Shown piece after piece: positions 36,621 through 44,181 of a stretch of 64,000 nt of DNA. A program made the position numbers and the translations under genes. The notes below the pieces were generated by a model, which worked only from the letters and a program-made list of their open reading frames with translations, was not told where the DNA came from and ran no database searches. The DNA is taken from assembly GCF_031454185.1 (NCBI RefSeq), contig NZ_JAVDQI010000006.1:102158-166157 (forward strand), read 5' to 3'. This DNA comes from Methanococcoides alaskense (GTDB lineage: Archaea; Halobacteriota; Methanosarcinia; Methanosarcinales; Methanosarcinaceae). Numbering within the stretch: the stretch's first letter is position 1; the number at the start of each line of letters is the position of its first letter.

Positions 36621-36643
36621 ATGTTCTGATATTACCAGAACAT
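36621..36643. promoter_or_regulatory. 8-bp inverted repeat upstream of the broken AhpD-like gene
   Basis: ATGTTCTG (36621-36628) and CAGAACAT (36636-36643) are perfect inverse complements with a 7-base spacer, 31 bases before the start codon of the minus-strand gene. Likely an operator or 5' hairpin. Confidence 0.4.
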
Positions 36644-36827
36644 CGGATGAAAATGAAACTTAAGGGCACTTAAAAGAAAAAATGATCAAATCGTGCTGAA
36701 TAAAATAAAAAGACTTAAAGTAAAACAATAAGATATTGTCTAAAATAGAGATGAATATCAGAAAAAGAGGATGGCAGTAAGATAAATCTAATATGCCATC
36801 TACTCAATAATTCTGAAAAAAAGAGAA

Positions 36828-36959
36828 TTACTTCTTCTTTAGTTTTGCAAGTTTCTTCTTTGCAGCAGCATCGCCTGAGGATGCCTTTGCTTCAAGTCCT
36901 TCTATTTTCTCTTTTTTCTTGCCACTTTTCCTTGCTATATCCTTTTTAGACATTGCCAT
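36828..36959 (-). CDS. Lysine-rich 43-residue basic microprotein
   Basis: A short minus-strand frame encodes 43 residues beginning MAMSKKDIARKSGKKK and ending KKKLAKLKKK (stop TAA at 36828-36830); an alternative start is the second Met. About 40% of residues are Lys or Arg and the rest are mostly Ala, Gly, Glu and Ser, with no hydrophobic segment. Such a protein would bind nucleic acid or ribosomes, or neutralise acidic surfaces. The coding bias (purine-rich, clean frame, sensible ends) supports a real gene. I do not recognise a named family. It stands alone in an otherwise empty gap. Confidence 0.55.
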   Translation of the reverse strand: MAMSKKDIARKSGKKKEKIEGLEAKASSGDAAAKKKLAKLKKK

Positions 36960-37065
36960 AGAAGCTCTTTTTTGCAGCCTATACTATATAAAATGATGCC
37001 AGTAGAGAATTAATAAGGATGTAACGTTCAGAAGCCTTATAATTCAAAAACTGGCAATATATAAT

Positions 37066-37899
37066 GTGAATAAATATGAGATCACTACACTTGGTAGAAA
37101 ACTGGACCTGGAATATCCAAATAATCGCCTGATAATCCAGTTAGCAACTCTTGTAACAATTTCAGCTCTTGTATTCTACCTCATCATAACCAGAGAAATT
37201 TCTATCTCATTTGTCTATGGCATAAAAGCAGGGATAACAACATTCCTGCTCTGGGCGATCTCAAGGGAAATTGATCCTGACCATGAGTCGGCAGCTTTCA
37301 TTCCGGTTATATTTACCCTGCTGCATGTGATCATTTACGGGCTACACCCAATCTTTCCTTTAACTTGGTTCTTATTGTTACTAAGACTGGTAAACAGATC
37401 TACAGGTGCAAAGGCTGGTATTATAGACTCTTTAGCCATTCTTTCCATTGGAGCTTTTCTTACATATCAGTTAAGCTGGGTATTTGGGACGATCTCAGCA
37501 CTCGGTTTTTTTCTTGACGGAAAGCTATCCCCGCCATACAGAAGTCACCTCATACCTGCAGTACTATTGCTCCTCTGTTCTGGTCTTGCCCTGATGCACG
37601 AAAGTACTGATGTGGTCATGGACATATCCCTGTTGAAAATAGTTACCTTCACTGTTATGATCCTACTTGCTCTACCGCTGGTCACTAACAAAGCTCCTAT
37701 CATTAGTATCGGTGACAGGACAGGAGAAAGACTGGATGGACAGAGGATAAAAGCAACGCAACTGCTGGCTTTATTCAGCGTAGCTGCATTTATGCTATTC
37801 TCAACTGCCAGTGATGGGCTTTGGCCGCTCGTATGGACCATACCAGTAAGTGCTGGTCTGTACAAGGTATTACTGGAGAAAAAGCAGATGCGAACATAA
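37066..37899 (+). CDS. Polytopic membrane protein of unknown function
   Basis: 277-residue hydrophobic protein with about eight membrane helices and no recognised motif. Notable conserved-looking charged points are AISREIDPDHESAAF (near 64-78), FPLTWFLLLLRLVNRSTGAK and the loop TNKAPIISIGDRTGERLDGQ (near 208-227). The start is GTG at 37066. It is followed 106 bases later by a LysE-type exporter gene, but the gap contains promoter-like sequence, so co-transcription is uncertain. A transport or lipid-linked role would be guesswork. Confidence 0.6.
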   Translation: MNKYEITTLGRKLDLEYPNNRLIIQLATLVTISALVFYLIITREISISFVYGIKAGITTFLLWAISREIDPDHESAAFIPVIFTLLHVIIYGLHPIFPLTWFLLLLRLVNRSTGAKAGIIDSLAILSIGAFLTYQLSWVFGTISALGFFLDGKLSPPYRSHLIPAVLLLLCSGLALMHESTDVVMDISLLKIVTFTVMILLALPLVTNKAPIISIGDRTGERLDGQRIKATQLLALFSVAAFMLFSTASDGLWPLVWTIPVSAGLYKVLLEKKQMRT

Positions 37900-38005
37900 A
37901 GCATTATAATATGATGACAACAGCTTAATATGGCATGCATTATACATAGTGCATATATTATATTTATCGTCATATTATATAATTTATTTTATTTAGGGTG
38001 ATGTT

Positions 38006-38650
38006 ATGATAGAACTTCTCAAAGCTCTGGCACTGGGATTTACGATAGGGATCTCAGCTGCACTAATTCCTGGTCCAATGATGTTCGCCACTGTTGGCAT
38101 ATCACTCGAAAAAGGATGGCGTGCAGGTCCATTTGTATTTCTTGGGCATTCAATGGTAGAACTGGCAGTTATCCTATTGGTCATTGCAGGAGCTTCTTCT
38201 TTCATAAGTGACTCTACAATTGGCTACATATCAATATTGGGTGGTATTGTAATGATCATTTTTGGGCTTGTCATTCTAAAAAGTGCCAAAAGCGTTTCAA
38301 ATATCAATATCGCTGAATCTGCCAAAAAATTCAAATCAGTAGGTCCGGTGTCTGCGGGCATCCTTACCACAGCACTAAATCCTGCATTTATTTTATGGTG
38401 GCTCACTGCCGGAAGTGCTATTATATTGCAAGAATATCTCTTTGGTATACTGGCCATAGTTGCGTTCATGATCGGTCACTGGCTTGCAGACTTCAGTTTC
38501 CTTCTAACTGTTGCATCATCGACATCTAAAGGAAAATACCTCTTCTCAGAAAGGACACACAGAAGGATACTATATTTTTGCAGTGTTTTCCTCATGATAT
38601 TCGGGGTCTGGTTCATATCGAACTACAACAACCTATCTTCATTTGTGTGA
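38006..38650 (+). CDS. LysE/RhtB-family transporter
   Basis: 214-residue LysE-superfamily exporter with six predicted helices. The N-terminal signature is present: GFTIGISAALIPGPMMFATVG and, after the second helix, LGHSMVELAVI; the central TALNPAFILWW (about 127-137) is also typical. It exports amino acids or related small molecules. A GGGTGATG region precedes the ATG. Its stop codon directly abuts the right end of the TnpB element. Confidence 0.85.
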   Translation: MIELLKALALGFTIGISAALIPGPMMFATVGISLEKGWRAGPFVFLGHSMVELAVILLVIAGASSFISDSTIGYISILGGIVMIIFGLVILKSAKSVSNINIAESAKKFKSVGPVSAGILTTALNPAFILWWLTAGSAIILQEYLFGILAIVAFMIGHWLADFSFLLTVASSTSKGKYLFSERTHRRILYFCSVFLMIFGVWFISNYNNLSSFV

Positions 38651-39960
38651 ACTACTCCACGCTTACGCATGGAACTTCCTGTTTCATAGCTCGTTCCATC
38701 GAACGCAACTTCACAGGCTCTTCCCCTCGTTCCGAAGGTGCTTCAAATTCCAATTAAGTTCTGTTTATTAAGTGCAAATTTCTTAATGTTGATAGCGGCG
38801 TTAATATCTCTATCATGAATCGAATTGCATTCGGGACATTCCCATTCTCTAACCGCAAGTGTCATGTCATTTTTGTAGTGACCGCACACGTTACAGATTT
38901 TAGTTGATGGTTCGAATTGTCCGATGCGGAGAACGGTCTTTCCACACCATTCTGCCTTTATTCGAGCATGGATACAAAGGAACTCCACGAAGCATCTGCA
39001 ATATGTTGAGCAAGGTTGTGATTTTTCATCATCCCTTCAACATTCAATGTTTCCAACGCTATAGCTTGGTTCTCGCTTAATAGTTTAGAAGAGAGTTTGT
39101 GTTGGAAATCATTTATCTGGTTGCTGACTTTCTCATGGAGTTTTGATAATGCAAGTTTAGCTTTTGTCCTATTTTTTGAACCTTTTTGTTTCTTGCTCAT
39201 CCTTCGATGTAGCACATTCAGGCGTTGCATAGAGTTTTTAAGATACTTAGGATTCTCGACTTTTTCACCATTGGAGATAACAGCGAAATCCTTAATCCCC
39301 ACATCAACGCCAACTGTTGTACTTTCATCGAAAGAGGATTTAACAGGCACTTCTTTACCATCGTCAACAAGAATGCTGATAAAGTATTTTCCAGTAGATG
39401 TTCTGGAAACCGTAGCAGTCTTTTCGTTACCTGTAAAATTACGATGTAAAATAGTCTTGACAAACCCTATCTTTGGAAGATAGACTTTATTATCATCAAA
39501 GTCCACTTTATAATGTTGTGGTACAGAAAACGATTGCATAGGGTTCTTCTTCGATTTAAACTTAGGAAATCCAGTCTTTTCCCTGAAAAACTTTGTATAA
39601 GCATTTTCAAGATTAAGGGTAGCACCTTGTAGCGATTGAGAATTTACATCTTTCAACCATTCATGTTCTACCTTTAACTCGGTCAACATTTTGTTCAACG
39701 TGAACCTTGATGTTGACTTGCCTTCCGTTTGATAAGATTTAATCTTGTTATCCAAAGCCCAATTATAGATGAACCTGCATGAACCGAAATGTTGAAAAAA
39801 CATCTCTTCCTGCTTTTTTGTAGGATACATTCTATACTTGAAAGCTTTTAACATACTTGTCCCTATACGACTTAACCGTACTTATGCTTTGAGTTAAATA
39901 ACAGTTATCATCATGTCAGTACGCATTCATCCCCTAGCTTACGCAAGGGGTGTTCTGCTT
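38651..39960 (-). mobile_element. IS200/IS605-group (IS1341-like) TnpB-only element, inactive
   Basis: The element carries tnpB but no tnpA. Both ends have a subterminal hairpin around the same motif, GCTTACGCA (38661-38669 and 39937-39945, same orientation): CCACGC/GCATGG at one end and CCCCT/AGGGG at the other. Such hairpins are the recognition sites of the IS605-type transposase. The 90 bases following tnpB (minus strand, to about 38651) would encode the right-end/guide RNA of TnpB. Exact cleavage points are not determined. One end lies at the stop codon of the LysE-type gene. Confidence 0.75.
38743..39854 (-). pseudogene. tnpB: Frameshifted TnpB RNA-guided nuclease
   Basis: Full-length TnpB (about 370 residues) split by one missing base. 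The first frame carries the N-terminal CRFIYNWALD motif, the RuvC-I Asp in VGVDVGIKDFAV and the RuvC-II Glu in AIALETLNVEG, and ends ASWSSFVSMLE-stop near 38958. The frame resumes at once with KAEWCGKTV, the zinc pair CNVCGH and CPECNS, and the RuvC-III Asp in DRDINAA. At the junction, an expected Tyr-Lys (TAY AAG) reads TAA AGG, so a single-base deletion explains it. All catalytic residues remain, so decay is recent, or a frameshift during translation rescues it (less likely). Confidence 0.85.
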
Positions 39961-39998
39961 ATTATGATAAATCCGGATATCTCAAAAAAATAAAAAAG

Positions 39999-40853
39999 TC
40001 AGATGAAACTATCCAGTAGCTCATCGACTTTTTCAGGATCGGCCTTGTTCTTTACAAGAGGTCCTGAAGCAAGAATCTCCAGATGGTCCTCGAAAGTTGG
40101 CTTCTCATTTACATAAAATACACCTAGGGGTATCCTTTCATCCCATTCAAGGGACCTTTCAAACGCTTTAACACGATCTTTGGGTGAATGGTCCTCTTCT
40201 TCCATTCTATAGACCCTTTCTGAATACCATTTGAAAGTGTTCAGTTTATTAAAGGAAACACATGGCTGTAGAACATCCACTAAGGAGAACCCTTTGTGCT
40301 GTATCGCTTTTTTGATAAGCTCCGTAAGATGGTCCACATCTCCTGCAAATCCCCTGCTCACGAAAGAGCAATCAAGGGAGATTGCGAGGGATAGGGGGTT
40401 TAAAGGTGTATTGAAGACCCCATGGTTCTGGATATTTGTCTTCATGCCTAACTCACTGGTGGGAGATGCTTGACCCTTGGTCAGACCATATATCTGATTA
40501 TCATGTACAATGAGGGTAATATTCGGATTTCTTCGTATGTTGTGAACGAAGTGGTTCCCCCCTTCTCCATAACAATCCCCGTCACCGGTCACAGCAAGAA
40601 CTGTCAATTCATGGTTCGCTACCTTCGCTCCAATGGCAGGAGGTAGTGAACGTCCATGAAGTCCATTGAAAACGTTGCATTTGAGATAATGCGGGAGTTT
40701 GCTCGATTGCCCTATACCCGATGTCAGCAAAACCTCGTGCGGTTCTTTCCCAAGCTCTGCAAGAGCACGCTTGATCGCTTTTAATATCATAAAATTACCG
40801 CAACCGGGACACCATTCGGTCTCGTACTCACCAAAATCTTCCACGCTTACCAT
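39999..40853 (-). CDS. korB: 2-oxoacid:ferredoxin oxidoreductase, beta subunit
   Basis: 284-residue thiamine diphosphate-binding beta subunit. WCPGCGNFMILKA (about 14-26) supplies iron-sulfur/TPP contacts, and the TPP motif GDGDCYGEGGNHFVHNIRRN (about 92-111) is intact, as is NNQIYGLTKGQ-type sequence (here DNQIYGLTKGQASP). It oxidises a 2-oxoacid with CoA to an acyl-CoA, reducing ferredoxin. It starts two bases after the stop of the alpha/gamma gene. Length and sequence fit the 2-oxoglutarate/2-oxoacid group better than the pyruvate enzyme; the substrate remains inferred. Confidence 0.9.
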   Translation of the reverse strand: MVSVEDFGEYETEWCPGCGNFMILKAIKRALAELGKEPHEVLLTSGIGQSSKLPHYLKCNVFNGLHGRSLPPAIGAKVANHELTVLAVTGDGDCYGEGGNHFVHNIRRNPNITLIVHDNQIYGLTKGQASPTSELGMKTNIQNHGVFNTPLNPLSLAISLDCSFVSRGFAGDVDHLTELIKKAIQHKGFSLVDVLQPCVSFNKLNTFKWYSERVYRMEEEDHSPKDRVKAFERSLEWDERIPLGVFYVNEKPTFEDHLEILASGPLVKNKADPEKVDELLDSFI

Positions 40854-40854
40854 C

Positions 40855-42579
40855 TCAGATCACCTTCTTCTGTTCAAGAGCTCTTATTATGTGTTCGGGA
40901 GTGTAGGGTTTCCCATCAGACCTCAATATATTCTCATCAACTCGCAATCCGGTCTCACACTCGAAGAGCTTCGCGAATTGTCCGGTCGCATTGTTCTCCA
41001 CACAAACTATCTTTCCAGCATCAGCCATCATATTTTTTATTGCATCTACTGGTAACGGATATACATTGGTGAAATGCAAGTGATCGACCGAATGCCCCTC
41101 GCTTGTGAGTATATCCACAACTTCCAGAAGAGGGCCGTATGTAGAACCCCAACCGATCAAAGTGATATCGGCTTTCTTATTACCGTAAAGCTGTGGAGCT
41201 TCCATTTCCTGTTCCAGAAGCTTTAGTTTCTTCATTCTCTTATCGTTCATCAGGATACGGTTGTCGATCGTCTGGTCAAGATGACCAGTCTCATTATGTT
41301 CATCACTGTCAACAACAACAGTAAATCCTGCCTGACCTGGAATAGCCCTTGGAGATATGCCGGTGGGTGTTAGTTCATATCTGTTGTACTCATTCTTGCC
41401 TTTAAGTTCATCATCAGAAAGCAGATGCCTGTCTATCTCTATCTTTGAAGTGTCGAACTTCTTACAGGTGAAAAGAGAGTCTGCAAGGTACTGGTCACTC
41501 ATTACAAAAACCGGGATCTGGAACTTCTCAGCGATATTGAACGCTTTTGCCGTCAGATAAAAACAATCATCAGGTGTTCCCGGGGCAAGTATGCATCTTG
41601 GAAACTCGCCTTGAGCAGCTGTCAGAACGAACTGGAGATCACCCTGTTCGGTCATTGTAGGCAGACCTGTGGCAGGTCCCGGCCTCTGTGAAAGGAAGAT
41701 CACAGCAGGTGTTTCGGTTATCCCTGCAAGGCCCAGTGCTTCGGCCATGAGGCAGAAACCTCCACCTGATGTGGTGGTCATGGCTCTAACGCCTGCATAG
41801 GATGCACCAAGTACCATATTCAAAGCCGCTATCTCATCTTCTGCCTGTTCTACGACGACATTGAACTCATCGGCCTTTGCAGCTATATAGGTCATAACAC
41901 CCGTTGAAGGTGTCATGGGATAGGCTGCCAGGAATTGAACGCCTGCTGCAAGAGCGCCAAGGGCAACGGCATCATTTCCTGCAATTAGCATCCTCCCATC
42001 CTCTATCAGAGGTTCTTTTACGGCAAACTTACATGCTGAAGGGAAGTTCTTTTTGGCGTGATCATAACCTGCACGTGCTGCTTTTATGTTATTCTCAATT
42101 ATTTCATCGCCTTTTTTCTGGAAGGTCGCAGTCAATACACGTTCGAGATACTCAAAATTGAAGCACATAAGGCCTAGCGCAGCACCGATTGCGACAGTGT
42201 TGGAATATATCTTATTCCCGCAAACATCCTTTGCGATCTTCAGCATTGGAACATGAAAAATAGATTCATTCATCTGTTCTATCTTGATGACATCAGTGTC
42301 AACTAGTACAACACCATCAGATATCTCGTTCAGGTGCTCGTTGATAGATGCCTCATCAAGAGCTATCAGGATGTCGACCTTCTCGGTCATTGCCCTTATC
42401 GGTTCATTGCATATACGTACCTGGTAAGTATTGTGTCCACCCCTTACCCTTGAAAGATAGAACTGAGTAGTAAAAACGTTGAAACCACTTTTCTTGAAGG
42501 TCTTTGCAAGTACCACACCTATGGTGTGTAAACCCTGGCCTGCGGCTCCGCCTACTTTTATCACAAGATCTGTGTTCAT
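40855..42579 (-). CDS. korA: 2-oxoacid:ferredoxin oxidoreductase, fused gamma-alpha subunit
   Basis: 574-residue fusion. Residues 1-180 are the gamma domain (VKVGGAAGQGLHTIG, then RVRGGHNTYQVRI) and about 190-574 the alpha domain (AAYPMTPSTGVMTYIA, EQAEDEIAALNMVLGASYAG, TTSGGGFCLMAEALGLAG). With KorB it makes a two-gene enzyme lacking a separate delta ferredoxin subunit, so electrons must leave directly to free ferredoxin. In methanogens such enzymes serve the incomplete TCA cycle or amino-acid breakdown. The aconitase gene nearby (44.2-46.7 kb) is compatible with a TCA link. Confidence 0.92.
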   Translation of the reverse strand: MNTDLVIKVGGAAGQGLHTIGVVLAKTFKKSGFNVFTTQFYLSRVRGGHNTYQVRICNEPIRAMTEKVDILIALDEASINEHLNEISDGVVLVDTDVIKIEQMNESIFHVPMLKIAKDVCGNKIYSNTVAIGAALGLMCFNFEYLERVLTATFQKKGDEIIENNIKAARAGYDHAKKNFPSACKFAVKEPLIEDGRMLIAGNDAVALGALAAGVQFLAAYPMTPSTGVMTYIAAKADEFNVVVEQAEDEIAALNMVLGASYAGVRAMTTTSGGGFCLMAEALGLAGITETPAVIFLSQRPGPATGLPTMTEQGDLQFVLTAAQGEFPRCILAPGTPDDCFYLTAKAFNIAEKFQIPVFVMSDQYLADSLFTCKKFDTSKIEIDRHLLSDDELKGKNEYNRYELTPTGISPRAIPGQAGFTVVVDSDEHNETGHLDQTIDNRILMNDKRMKKLKLLEQEMEAPQLYGNKKADITLIGWGSTYGPLLEVVDILTSEGHSVDHLHFTNVYPLPVDAIKNMMADAGKIVCVENNATGQFAKLFECETGLRVDENILRSDGKPYTPEHIIRALEQKKVI

Positions 42580-42625
42580 ATTTTGTCCCCTTTGATAATA
42601 AGATAGTTTTGATCAGAAACTTCTC

Positions 42626-42997
42626 TTATGCTGCGTTCTCATTAACTTCCCACAATCCGAAGGTGTTCTCTTCGGTATCCATACAAAATGCAAGATAACC
42701 CCAACCTGGAACAGGCATCTTTGGCTGTAATACTGTCCCTCCGAGCTTTTCAACACGAGTGCAATAGTCTTCAACCGATGCAACTTCGATGAAATTGGTT
42801 ATTCTCTGTTCAGGGCTCCCACGAAGTCCCATGCCACCACCGACCCCTTTCTCACCATCGAGGGATTCTGTTTCTATGAAATAGTAGTCCATAGGTCCCG
42901 ACACCTTTTCAAATTTCCAATCGAATAACTCGGTGTAGAACTCTTTTGCCCTGTCAATATCGTCTACGGGCAAGTCAAAATGTGCAATAGCTGGCAT
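42626..42997 (-). CDS. VOC-superfamily (glyoxalase-like) protein
   Basis: 123-residue single-domain VOC-fold protein: FDLPVDDIDRAKEFYTELF at the start, then DWKFEK, and near the end EENTFGLWEVNE with the metal-ligand Glu. The pattern matches the glyoxalase/bleomycin-resistance group often labelled 27 kDa antigen-like or extradiol dioxygenase-like. No neighbour indicates its substrate. Monocistronic; the gap 42998-43202 contains nothing else. Confidence 0.85.
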   Translation of the reverse strand: MPAIAHFDLPVDDIDRAKEFYTELFDWKFEKVSGPMDYYFIETESLDGEKGVGGGMGLRGSPEQRITNFIEVASVEDYCTRVEKLGGTVLQPKMPVPGWGYLAFCMDTEENTFGLWEVNENAA

Positions 42998-43202
42998 AAA
43001 TACATCACTCCCAAATTTAATATGACAGTTAATCGATTTAAGGTTTGGGTAGATAAGAATATATAATTAAAAAGCAAAAAAAGAACCGAAAATATCAATC
43101 CAGTAAGGATGGGCCTGGGTATTATCAGAGTTACATTTATTGAATATCGCAAAAGAGAAACCTGAAATTCAGTATTCCCCTTTTTTAGAATTTATCAGTA
43201 AT

Positions 43203-43640
43203 TCAGATATCATAAAGAATATCGCTGTTTATATCTTCAAGAGTATTGCAGGAGGTCATTATCATTGCTTTTTCAATATCTGATCTCATATAATCTATCA
43301 AACTCCTGACACCTTCCGCACCATGGGGTACAGCCTCACGTACTATTGGACGACCTGTCAATACATGATCTGCTCCCAGAGCAAGCATCTTCACAACATC
43401 AAACCCGGTTCTTACACCACCATCGGCAGTTATCACTACCTTTTTGCCTTTTTTAGTGTTCCTGATAGCTTTCACTATATTAGGAAGAACATCAGCAACT
43501 CCGGGAGTAGAATCAAGAACACGTCCGCCATGGTTTGAGATTCCTATTATATCTGCACCCGTTTCCAGTGCCGACAGCGCATCTTCTTCGCACATTATCC
43601 CTTTGACCATGAAAGGAACGTTGATGGCAAGGTAGTGACG
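43203..43640 (-). pseudogene. C-terminal remnant of an FMN-dependent alpha-hydroxy-acid dehydrogenase
   Basis: About 140 residues of an LldD/glycolate-oxidase-like flavoprotein: PFMVKGIMCEEDALSALETG, GISNHGGRVLD (FMN- and substrate-binding), ITADGGVRTGFDVVKMLALGAD and GRPIVREAV, and a natural C-terminus. The family is about 350 residues, so the first 200 are missing. Homology stops sharply at about 43620-43640. Beyond this the minus-strand frame is merely antisense to an aconitase fragment. The start assigned by a frame finder (43691) lies in that foreign sequence. Confidence 0.75.
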
Positions 43641-43964
43641 GAAGAGGATATAAAGAACCTTGCTTCCTGGAAACCAAATGATGTGCCGCAAACCGATGTT
43701 CCTTACATCCCATCAAGGGTGCTTCTACAGGACTTTACAGGAGTTCCTGCGGTTGTTGATATTGCAGCGATCAGATCAGCAATGGAGAGGCTTGGTGGAG
43801 AACCAAAGGATATCAACCCTTTCATTCCTGCAGATCTTGTTATCGACCACTCTGTGCAGACCGATTGCTACGGTTCATCTAAGGTTATCTCATACAACGA
43901 GAAGCTTGAGTTCCAGAGGAACAGGGAAAGATATGAACTGCTCCACTGGGCACAATCTCCTTGA
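43617..43964 (+). pseudogene. Internal fragment of aconitase AcnA
   Basis: About 110 residues of an AcnA/IRP-type aconitase: DGKVVTEEDIKNLASW, IPSRVLLQDFTGVPAVVDIA, SAMERLGGEPKDINPFIPAD, LVIDHSVQTDCYG and EFQRNRERYELLHWAQ. In intact AcnA this block lies around residues 60-170 of nearly 900. Both ends are cut: on the left it joins the FMN-dehydrogenase remnant, and on the right the frame stops at once after HWAQSP. No start signal. It lies about 220 bases from an intact but unrelated-class aconitase (AcnB). Confidence 0.8.
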
Positions 43965-44089
43965 TCCTTTCTTATAGGTTGAAACTTCTTCCTTCCCTGA
44001 ACCTTTCAAGGTGAGATCATCAAATTAGCTTATAGATCACCCATTCTAATTTGATGGGGTCTTATAGAAATAAGGTACGAAGAAAAAAA

Positions 44090-44117
44090 TATGGAGAATG
44101 GGCGTTGTGCGCCCATT
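44090..44117 (-). terminator. Intrinsic terminator of acnB
   Basis: AATGGGCG (44097-44104) and CGCCCATT (44110-44117) form a perfect 8-bp stem with a 5-base loop. On the minus strand it is followed by CTCCATA and a run of seven T, about 65 bases after the acnB stop codon. Confidence 0.7.
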
Positions 44118-44181
44118 ATTGCTAAATGCGCTTTGAAGTTACACATTTAATAATACTCCACAGTTGGTTTTATAGTTTGTA

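Noticed and set aside
37900..38005. Inverted AT-rich sequences between the membrane protein and LysE genes
   Set aside because: Pairing is mostly A-T and imperfect; not distinguishable from chance in AT-rich spacer.
43641..43691. N-terminal part of the 162-residue minus-strand frame
   Set aside because: This part is antisense to the AcnA fragment and has no similarity to FMN dehydrogenases.
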